Positions 7,215-11,876 of a stretch of 11,876 bases of DNA are shown piece by piece. A model generated the notes under the pieces. It made no database searches. It was not told the DNA's origin and saw only the letters and a list, made by a program, of their open reading frames with translations. The DNA is taken from the NCBI GenBank assembly GCA_031264205.1, contig JAISEH010000078.1, positions 1 through 11,876 of the forward strand, written 5' to 3'. The translations under genes were made by a program, and so were the position numbers. The DNA is from Candidatus Margulisiibacteriota bacterium (GTDB taxonomy: Bacteria > Margulisbacteria > Termititenacia > Termititenacales > Termititenacaceae). How positions within the stretch are numbered: position 1 is the first letter of the stretch; every line of letters begins with the position of its first letter.

Positions 7215-7904
7215 TTACTTGATGATCATATACTTTTTCGAGTCTGGTAATTCATAGGGTAGATTTAATCTGGCCATATCTTCGAGGAAACATTTTTTAA
7301 GTTTAGCAATGTCAAGCCGCAATTCTCCGGCGACGGTCAGCAGTTCGATCTGCACGCGGTCGAGATATTCCCGCGTCACGCTGGCTATGCCGGTGATTTT
7401 GCGAAAACGCACTTGCAGGATTATCTCCAGCGCGGCCGTAAAATTTTTGCTTTGCAAAGCCTGCGCGAAATTTTCCCGCAGCTGATTTTTAAATGTGCCG
7501 CCCTTGACCGGCCCGTATTTGCGCAGACTGATCGTTTTAAATTTTTCTTTTTGCGTTTTTTGGTAATTCAAAACATCTTGAATATCCAAAAGGATTTCTT
7601 TGCTGCGCAGCAATTTTTCTTTGATAGTTTTGAAAAGCGCGCGATCCAGCGGCTGATTGGCGCGGATCAGATTGAGGCGCAGCGTGTCCAGCAGGAGCAT
7701 TTTGTGTTCCAGCGGCAAATTGCTCGTGTCACGCAGCCGGCTGTCAGTCAGCAGCAACAGCAAGTCTTTCCACACTTCGGCCTTGATCAAGTCTTTGGCG
7801 CGGTACTCCAGCAAATAATCAGCCTGCGCTGGCGGGATTTCCGCGCCCAGAGCCTTGGCGATTTCCTGACGGAATTTTTCGAGATTTTCCAGCGAGATTT
7901 CCAT
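7215..7904 (-). CDS. Conserved-looking hypothetical helical protein, last gene of the purE-cvpA operon
   Basis: I do not recognise this 229-residue protein. It has no signal peptide or membrane segment and appears almost wholly alpha-helical, rich in Leu and Lys, with a basic stretch at about 115-145 (KTQKEKFKTISLRKYGPVKG) that could contact nucleic acid or acidic lipid; this is only inference. Possible amphipathic or coiled-coil helices lie at about 1-20, 85-125 and 175-212. There is one Cys and no obvious catalytic motif. The ATG overlaps the cvpA stop by one base (TAATG) without a clear ribosome site, so its synthesis is probably coupled to CvpA. The coupling and sensible codon use support a real gene, though the function is unknown. 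Confidence 0.78.
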   Translation of the reverse strand: MEISLENLEKFRQEIAKALGAEIPPAQADYLLEYRAKDLIKAEVWKDLLLLLTDSRLRDTSNLPLEHKMLLLDTLRLNLIRANQPLDRALFKTIKEKLLRSKEILLDIQDVLNYQKTQKEKFKTISLRKYGPVKGGTFKNQLRENFAQALQSKNFTAALEIILQVRFRKITGIASVTREYLDRVQIELLTVAGELRLDIAKLKKCFLEDMARLNLPYELPDSKKYMIIK

Positions 7905-8527
7905 TAGTAATAGATTAGACTTTTATACTCCGGCAGTAAAGACGACGGCGCGCTGATGGTTTCCAGCAAATTGGGTGGCGGAGCGATCACTTCGCGTTTG
8001 GGCAGACTGCTGTGATATTTTTGCCAGTTGAGTCCGGCGTGATGAAACAAGTCTTGGATCAGCGGCTCGCTAAATCGCACCAGCGGCCAGCCTTTGTTGA
8101 CAAGCGTGGATTCCATCAAAGTTTTGGTCATGGCTGGCGAGAAAAAAATATTATTCCACAACGGGAAAATAAGCAAAAGCGCGTACAAAACTCCTTTGCC
8201 GAAACCGCCGAATAATCCGCAGACCTGGTCGAGCGTTTGTAGCGCGGTGTTTTTGATAATGGCCTGTAAATGCCGGCCAATCTCGTTGATCAAAAAATAA
8301 ACTATGATGAAAATCAAAATTAACGCGGTGATGTAAGCCGCCGTGCCGGGAATTTTGAACGCCTGCAAAAGTTCAGCGGTAGCCGGCGAACCGAAAATAC
8401 AAAACAGCAGTCCGAGCAAAGCGCCCAGCGCGCCAAAAAAAGTGCGCAGCAATCCGCGGCGCAGTCCGTACAGCATATTGACGGCTAGAATTATCGTGAG
8501 CAGTCCGTCCAGCCAGTTGAAAGGCAT
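7904..8527 (-). CDS. cvpA: CvpA family membrane protein
   Basis: The 207-residue protein begins FNWLDGLLTIILAVNMLYGL, followed by RRGLLRTFFGALGALLGLL, typical of the CvpA (colicin V production) family. Four hydrophobic segments lie at about 6-22, 28-46, 64-84 and 105-125. The last contains the family's G..GG..KG pattern (GLFGGFGKGVLYALLL). The remaining 80 residues are polar and Pro-containing, probably non-membrane. CvpA proteins are inner-membrane proteins linked to envelope stress tolerance and colicin V export in enterobacteria; their exact biochemical role is unclear. CvpA genes are often found near purine genes (cvpA-purF in E. coli), and here it is next to purE. The purE stop and this ATG are separated by one base, and the stop overlaps the next gene by one base, so the three genes form a coupled unit. 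Confidence 0.85.
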   Translation of the reverse strand: MPFNWLDGLLTIILAVNMLYGLRRGLLRTFFGALGALLGLLFCIFGSPATAELLQAFKIPGTAAYITALILIFIIVYFLINEIGRHLQAIIKNTALQTLDQVCGLFGGFGKGVLYALLLIFPLWNNIFFSPAMTKTLMESTLVNKGWPLVRFSEPLIQDLFHHAGLNWQKYHSSLPKREVIAPPPNLLETISAPSSLLPEYKSLIYY

Positions 8528-8528
8528 A

Positions 8529-8969
8529 TCAGGCTTTGAGCGATTCTTTGTAAGCCGCGACAGCTTTGGCGAGATTGGCGTCGGTCAAAGCGCAGATTTG
8601 CGCGGCCAGTATGCCGGCGTTTTGTGCGCCGTTGATGGCGACCGTGGCGACCGGCACGCCTTTGGGCATTTGCACGATAGAGAGTAGAGAATCCAATCCG
8701 CCCAGATCGGAAGTCTTGATCGGCACGCCGATGACCGGCAGAGTAGTTTGTCCGGCGATAACCCCCGGCAAATGCGCGGCTTTGCCCGCGCCGGCGATGA
8801 TGCATTTGTATTTTTGCGCAGCGTTCCGCGCAAATTCGCTGACTTTTTCGGGATCGCGATGCGCGCTGGCAATTTCCATTTCGTAAGCGGCGCCAAGTTT
8901 ATCCAAAATCTCCGTGGCTTCTTTCATTATTTCCAGATCCGATTTGCTGCCCATGATAATGCCGATCAT
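8529..8969 (-). CDS. purE: N5-carboxyaminoimidazole ribonucleotide mutase, class I PurE
   Basis: PurE converts N5-CAIR to 4-carboxy-AIR in purine synthesis, normally after the ATP-dependent PurK. The 146 residues are near the small end of the family. Motifs seen are GSKSDLEIM (7-15), SAHRDPE (35-41, with His37 as the expected active-site His), AGAGKAAHLPGV (59-70) and MPKGVPVATVAINGAQNAG (101-119). The AHLPG motif and overall pattern are those of class I, not the AIR carboxylase class II. Lys63 replaces the usual Gly in GAGGAAHLPG, a mild oddity. The ATG is strongly supported by GGAGG at 8978-8982, 8 bases upstream. It heads a minus-strand operon with cvpA and an unknown gene and is transcribed divergently from cca. 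purK is not in the window. Confidence 0.96.
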   Translation of the reverse strand: MIGIIMGSKSDLEIMKEATEILDKLGAAYEMEIASAHRDPEKVSEFARNAAQKYKCIIAGAGKAAHLPGVIAGQTTLPVIGVPIKTSDLGGLDSLLSIVQMPKGVPVATVAINGAQNAGILAAQICALTDANLAKAVAAYKESLKA

Positions 8970-8977
8970 TTCTTAAA

Positions 8978-8999
8978 CCTCCGTAGCGGCTTTATTGTA
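8978..8999 (-). promoter_or_regulatory. purE -10 box and ribosome binding site
   Basis: On the minus strand TACAAT (8999-8994) matches 5 of 6 bases of the -10 consensus, and GGAGG (8982-8978) is a full Shine-Dalgarno core 8 bases before the ATG. I see no good -35 hexamer at the expected distance, so the promoter is tentative while the ribosome site is clear. Confidence 0.55.
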
Positions 9000-9013
9000 C
9001 CAAATATTGATGT

Positions 9014-9019
9014 TAAAAT
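9014..9019 (+). promoter_or_regulatory. Possible -10 box of cca
   Basis: TAAAAT matches 5 of 6 bases of the -10 consensus. A start about 7 bases downstream would fall at or beside the cca ATG at 9027, implying a leaderless transcript. The -35 region (TTTATT, 8991-8996) is weak and overlaps the divergent purE -10 box. Confidence 0.35.
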
Positions 9020-9026
9020 CTCGCCG

Positions 9027-10133
9027 ATGTTGTTGAGAGCCAAAAAATTAGGAGAATATCTTCCGCAAAATGTTAAAGACCTGGCCGCGATTTTAGCGGA
9101 AAAAGATTTTGCTTGTTTCGTGGTCGGCGGCGCCATACGCGACATACTGCGCGGCGATTCCGCTAAAGATATTGATCTGGCGACGGACGCTCTCCCCGCG
9201 CAAATCGAGGAGATTTTTCCGGACTCGCTGCCGACTGGCAAGGCTTACGGCACGATCACTGTGCGTTTCAACGGCGGCCATTATCAGGTCACAACTTTTC
9301 GCAAAGAGACCGGTTATTCCGACAGCCGCCACCCTGACGCGATCGTCTACACCAAAGATATTCGCGAGGACGTAGCGCGGCGCGATTTCACGATCAATGC
9401 GCTGGCCTACAGTCCCGCCGCCAATGAGCTGATCGATGAATTTAACGGGCTGGAGGATTTGCAGAACAAAATCCTGCGTACAGTCGGCGATCCGGCGCGG
9501 CGTTTTACGGAAGATGGTCTGCGCGTCCTGCGGGCTTTGCGTTTTCTGGCCACACTCTCGGTCAAAGCCGACGCGGAGAAAAACACCGCCGCGGAAAATT
9601 TCACGCTGGAAAAAAACACTGCCCGTGAAGTAGCCGCGCGTCTGCCGGATTTTTTAAATCTGGCGGCCAAGGAACGGATTTTTGAGGAATTAAATAAAAT
9701 GCTCTTGAGCGAGGCTCCGGACAACGGCGCGGTTTTGCTGGGTTGGCCGGCGCTGAACGAACTAGACAAACAAGTGCGCTGGGCGGCAGTCGTGCGCGAG
9801 CATCCTGAAGTCCGCGCGGTGATTCTGGAGAAAAAACTCAACCGCTGGATCGACAAACTTTTGCGTTACGATCTTGATGTGGAAAAAGCCTCTCTGGAAA
9901 TCGCCGATCTCAAAGTCGACGGCATCGACATCATGGGCTTGGGGCCGCGCGGCGCGGAGGTAGGCCGCGTGCTGGAAACTTTGCTGGAAGTCGTGGTGGA
10001 AAAACGCAGTTTAAATAAAAAACCGCTTTTGCTGGAATTGGCCAAGGATGTCATGGCTGGCGCGTCGACGGAAGACATCTTGCGGAGCGAGCAGGAGAAA
10101 AAAGCGCTGGCCAAAGGTCCGTTGGCTTTGTGA
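9027..10133 (+). CDS. cca: tRNA nucleotidyltransferase / CCA-adding enzyme family, class II
   Basis: From the ATG at 9027 the protein has 368 residues. The N-terminal nucleotidyltransferase domain carries FVVGGAIRDILRG (31-43), the metal-binding DIDLATDA (48-55, Asp48 and Asp50), TFRKE (90-94), RRDFTINA (118-125), GDPARRF (154-160) and the nucleotide-selecting EDGLRVLRALRF motif (162-173). This order is that of class II CCA-adding enzymes, which build or repair the 3' CCA of tRNAs. The C-terminal half is helical without an HD domain. Sequence alone does not exclude an A-adding enzyme or poly(A) polymerase. The frame is open upstream to 8748, but that part is antisense to purE and lacks family similarity. 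No Shine-Dalgarno site precedes the ATG. Two tRNA genes follow 25 bases after the stop; one lacks an encoded CCA and would be a direct substrate. Confidence 0.93.
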   Translation: MLLRAKKLGEYLPQNVKDLAAILAEKDFACFVVGGAIRDILRGDSAKDIDLATDALPAQIEEIFPDSLPTGKAYGTITVRFNGGHYQVTTFRKETGYSDSRHPDAIVYTKDIREDVARRDFTINALAYSPAANELIDEFNGLEDLQNKILRTVGDPARRFTEDGLRVLRALRFLATLSVKADAEKNTAAENFTLEKNTAREVAARLPDFLNLAAKERIFEELNKMLLSEAPDNGAVLLGWPALNELDKQVRWAAVVREHPEVRAVILEKKLNRWIDKLLRYDLDVEKASLEIADLKVDGIDIMGLGPRGAEVGRVLETLLEVVVEKRSLNKKPLLLELAKDVMAGASTEDILRSEQEKKALAKGPLAL

Positions 10134-10148
10134 ACGAGATGTTATACT
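10122..10148 (+). promoter_or_regulatory. Possible promoter of the tRNA pair
   Basis: TATACT (10143-10148, 5 of 6) lies about 10 bases before the mature tRNA-Gly 5' end. TTGGCT (10122-10127, 4 of 6) would serve as -35 with a short 15-bp spacer inside the end of cca. Read-through from cca is the alternative. Confidence 0.4.
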
Positions 10149-10158
10149 TAATAATTAT

Positions 10159-10234
10159 GCGGGTGTAACTCAGTTGGTAGAGTGCCAGCCTTCCAAGCTG
10201 GTTGTCGCCGGTTCGAACCCGGTCGCCCGCTCCA
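10159..10234 (+). tRNA. tRNA-Gly (anticodon TCC)
   Basis: The sequence folds as a full cloverleaf. The acceptor GCGGGTG pairs with CGCCCGC (10224-10230) with one G-U, the D arm is ACTC/GAGT, the anticodon stem CCAGC/GCTGG holds loop CTTCCAA with anticodon TCC, and the T arm GCCGG-TTCGAAC-CCGGT follows. The discriminator is T, as usual for tRNA-Gly, and the 3' CCA is encoded (10232-10234). Total length is 76 bases. It reads GGA/GGG codons, possibly others by wobble. Confidence 0.97.
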
Positions 10235-10238
10235 GTAA

Positions 10239-10312
10239 CGGGGTGTAGCTCAGTTGGCTAGAGCGCCTGCTTTGGGAGCAGGAAGTCGTAGGTTCGAGTC
10301 CTGTCACCCCGA
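10239..10312 (+). tRNA. tRNA-Pro (anticodon TGG)
   Basis: The acceptor CGGGGTG pairs fully with CACCCCG (10305-10311), the D arm is GCTC/GAGC, the anticodon stem CCTGC/GCAGG holds loop TTTGGGA with anticodon TGG, and the T arm is GTAGG-TTCGAGT-CCTGT. The C1-G72 pair and discriminator A are typical of bacterial tRNA-Pro. The next bases are CTC, so the CCA is not encoded and must be added after transcription. Only 4 bases (GTAA) separate it from tRNA-Gly, so both are probably cut from one precursor. Confidence 0.97.
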
Positions 10313-10354
10313 CTCGAGCTTAACAAGCGTGCGGAGCACGCGCCGTTAAGCGAG
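10313..10354. repeat. Hairpin repeat A (direct continuation of tRNA-Pro)
   Basis: The inner stem GCGTGC/GCACGC (10327-10332 and 10336-10341) has loop GGA. The outer stem GCTTAAC/GTTAAGC (10318-10324 and 10345-10351) is perfect over 7 bp, and CTC/GAG (10313-10315 and 10352-10354) extends it after a 2-base bulge. The internal loop is asymmetric, AA on one side and GCC on the other. It abuts the last base of tRNA-Pro. There is no T-tract, so it is not a standard terminator, but it could mark or help process the tRNA 3' end. Confidence 0.8.
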
Positions 10355-10388
10355 AGCCACAAGCGCACGAAGTGCGCGAAGTGACGAG
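10353..10388. repeat. Hairpin repeat B (36-base unit, first copy)
   Basis: The unit starts AGAGCCACAAGC and ends GCGAAGTGACGAG. The inner stem GCGCAC/GTGCGC (10363-10368 and 10372-10377) encloses loop GAA. GCCAC (10356-10360) and GTGAC (10381-10385) form an outer stem with one C-A mismatch on the plus strand, which becomes a G-U pair if the minus strand is the RNA. The internal loop is AA against GAA. Confidence 0.8.
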
Positions 10389-10411
10389 GTATAACAAGAA
10401 AGTTGTTTTAC
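10389..10411. repeat. Small AT-rich hairpin between repeat copies
   Basis: GTA-T-AACAA (10389-10397) pairs with TTGTT-T-TAC (10403-10411) around loop GAAAG, with one T-T mismatch. It is a weaker stem than its neighbours and unlike them in sequence, so it may be incidental. Confidence 0.4.
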
Positions 10412-10421
10412 GTTACGCATA

Positions 10422-10457
10422 AGAGCCACAAGCCGCCGCAGGCGGCGAAGTGACAAG
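10422..10457. repeat. Hairpin repeat B (36-base unit, second copy)
   Basis: This copy lies exactly 69 bases after the first. The 12 bases AGAGCCACAAGC and the 10 bases GCGAAGTGAC are identical to those of the first copy, but the stem is now GCCGCC/GGCGGC (10432-10437 and 10441-10446) around GCA. Three base pairs differ from the first copy and every change is compensated on the other side. Confidence 0.8.
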
Positions 10458-10610
10458 TTTAATAAAAGACGGTTCGGGTAAATGACAGATTATTAACACA
10501 AAGGACATCAGCGTTACCGGCGACGTTAAGTATTATTCTCCCTGTCGGCAGTTCGAGCAATGTCTTTTAAGTCCGACCATAAATTAGCAAGCAAACCCTG
10601 AAAAACAACG
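10458..10610. other. Intergenic spacer without recognised features
   Basis: There is no start-codon ORF of useful size, no clear hairpin-plus-T-tract terminator for the minus-strand gene that ends at 10611, and no repeat of the tRNA-Pro 3' end. A 33-codon open stretch without a normal start (about 10485-10583, plus) and short GTTCG-containing words resembling tRNA T-loops are present, but neither amounts to a gene. Confidence 0.5.
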
Positions 10611-11876
10611 TCAATACAAAATTTCCAAACCCAGCCGATATTCTGTATCTGACTTGGTTTGGCTATAAGCAACTTTTCCTAGCAAAGTATTTACTTTATA
10701 AAACAGTTCTATACTCTGGCTGTCCAATGTATATTTATGCGTATAGGCCAAACGCAAACCCAGTCTTTCGGTCAAAGCCTGTTTGTAGCCGACTTGTGCG
10801 CCGGCAAAAAAATCAAGCGGACGGAAATTGCGTTCCGTGAAATCAGTGTAGTTGGTCAGATTTCCGCCGGCCAAGACATAAAACAAACCGGTGTTCAAAA
10901 TATTTAACGCGTAACCGCCGTAGATTTCCTGATCCGCGCCCCAGCTGTCGCCCCAGATAAATGAACTTTTGACCGACCAAGAAAAAGACGACAACACCGC
11001 ATTTGTCTGGGAGATATATTCGATGTTTGCCGGTTCGATTTTTAGTCTGAGTTTAGAATCCCGCAGATCATTTTGCAGGCCAAAAGCCAGAATGCGCGTA
11101 TTCACAATTTCCAAGTTACGCATTTGCTCATATTCCGTAAAACAGATCGGCGTCAGGAACATTTCCAGATATTCGCTGTCCCGCCACTTCAGTTCAAAAG
11201 AACGAGTATTTTGTTTTGTGAAATTGTTTACCTCTGTCACAGGCTGCAGGGTTTGCCCCGCCAATTTCCGAGAGACCACCTCACGATTACGCCGAAGCGT
11301 ATCCGCCATTTCAGGCTGATTGCTGAACAGATAGTCCGAAATCAACATAAAAGTTTCCAGCACTATTTTATCATCGCCGGGCGCTTTGTCCGTATATAGC
11401 AGGTCCAGCAATTCCCCTTTTTGCCGCATGGATAAAGTGTTATAGGCTTGGTCAAATCGTTGTATTAAAGGAACCCTCAAAAACACTGATTGTTGCGAAT
11501 CAAGCCTGCTATAAGAATTGAATACCCGCCCCGGCAAAACGAAAAATTGACGCGGTACAACAGTGGAATCAACCGCGACATTCAAAAATTTGCCCAAGAG
11601 CAAAGAACAGTTGGCGTCCTTGTAAAAATAGGGAATGCCGGCCGTGCGCATTTCCATATAGTGCAACTGGAAATTTTCCAACTGTTCCGGAAATAAATTC
11701 AAATCACAAAATAAAATCTTTCTGTCCTCTAAATAATTGTCTCTCTGCCAGCGTTCAAAATATGGCTCTACAACAAACCGACCGGTATATCCGCCGCTCA
11801 AACCTTTGTACATAAAAGTTAAATTTTCCGGTTCATTTTCGATGTTTCCTATGAATTGATAAATATATCTGTCGTC
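10611..11876 (-). CDS. DUF4105 (Lnb N-terminal periplasmic domain) protein with C-terminal beta-barrel-like region, 5'-truncated
   Basis: The frame is open to the right edge, giving 421 visible residues; the true start lies outside. An internal ATG at 11813 is not a likely start because conserved-looking sequence continues upstream of it. Numbering from that Met, MYKGLSGGYTGRF (1-13), the E-DR segment near 29-31, HYMEM (51-55) and YFYKDANCSLLL (62-73) match the pattern of DUF4105/PF13387: a Gly-rich GGY.G.F, then H..E, then Y.F...NCS. Cys69 would be the conserved Cys; related Bacteroides Lnb proteins N-acylate lipoproteins, a role only inferred here. From about residue 260 the sequence alternates polar and hydrophobic residues with many Tyr/Phe/Gly and ends in YRLGLEILY, as in an outer-membrane barrel. 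The composition is less GC-rich than the central operon. The signal peptide is not visible. Confidence 0.75.
   Translation of the reverse strand, partial: DDRYIYQFIGNIENEPENLTFMYKGLSGGYTGRFVVEPYFERWQRDNYLEDRKILFCDLNLFPEQLENFQLHYMEMRTAGIPYFYKDANCSLLLGKFLNVAVDSTVVPRQFFVLPGRVFNSYSRLDSQQSVFLRVPLIQRFDQAYNTLSMRQKGELLDLLYTDKAPGDDKIVLETFMLISDYLFSNQPEMADTLRRNREVVSRKLAGQTLQPVTEVNNFTKQNTRSFELKWRDSEYLEMFLTPICFTEYEQMRNLEIVNTRILAFGLQNDLRDSKLRLKIEPANIEYISQTNAVLSSFSWSVKSSFIWGDSWGADQEIYGGYALNILNTGLFYVLAGGNLTNYTDFTERNFRPLDFFAGAQVGYKQALTERLGLRLAYTHKYTLDSQSIELFYKVNTLLGKVAYSQTKSDTEYRLGLEILY

Noticed and set aside
8748..9026. 93-codon upstream extension of cca
   Set aside because: It is antisense to purE and its promoter region, has no resemblance to CCA enzymes, and the protein from 9027 already starts as the family does.
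10319..10350. Hairpin A as a rho-independent terminator of the tRNA unit
   Set aside because: The stem is strong but is not followed by a T-run on either strand.
10461..10610. Possible tRNA remnants or an att duplicate of tRNA-Pro (GTTCG words at about 10471 and 10550)
   Set aside because: The matches to the tRNA T-loop are 5-8 bases and no stems or longer direct repeat of the tRNA 3' end can be found, so no integration footprint is supported.

Overview
The window comes from a bacterial chromosome, probably a diderm (Gram-negative-type) bacterium from a poorly sampled lineage. The MEP isoprenoid pathway (dxr), UppS, CdsA, PurE, ribosome recycling factor and bacterial tRNA-Gly/tRNA-Pro show it is bacterial. 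A protein with a C-terminal beta-barrel-like region ending in an aromatic residue suggests an outer membrane. Genes mostly start on ATG (GTG for pyrH and map), are tightly packed and are often translationally coupled. I cannot assign a phylum from the sequence; an uncultured phylum is a guess only.

Layout. (1) 1-1458: the 3' end of an unidentified gene, overlapping by one base a secreted TPR protein that is visibly more AT-rich than its neighbours. (2) 1523-7212: a seven-gene plus-strand operon, aroF-pyrH-frr-uppS-cdsA-dxr-map, behind a good -10 box. It combines the first step of aromatic amino acid synthesis, UMP phosphorylation, ribosome recycling, the undecaprenyl carrier, CDP-diacylglycerol, the first committed MEP step and N-terminal Met removal. 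The pyrH-frr-uppS-cdsA-dxr core is a classical bacterial order, but aroF sits where rpsB-tsf are commonly found and map where rseP usually follows dxr. (3) 7215-8969: a minus-strand coupled operon purE-cvpA-unknown gene, converging on map with only 2 bases between stop codons. (4) 8970-9026: a compact divergent promoter region for purE and cca; cca may be leaderless. (5) 9027-10312: cca followed by tRNA-Gly(TCC) and tRNA-Pro(TGG). The Pro gene lacks an encoded CCA, so it needs the enzyme encoded just upstream. (6) 10313-10460: a cluster of imperfect hairpins with conserved flanks, covarying stems and GNA triloops. (7) 10461-10610: featureless spacer. (8) 10611-11876: minus-strand, 5'-truncated DUF4105/Lnb-type protein with a beta-barrel-like C-terminus.

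The most interesting points are the covarying hairpin family after the tRNAs, a UMP kinase missing about 30 residues of its usual nucleotide-binding segment, and a UppS in the same operon with two altered conserved positions. I found no CRISPR array, transposase or clear defence system.
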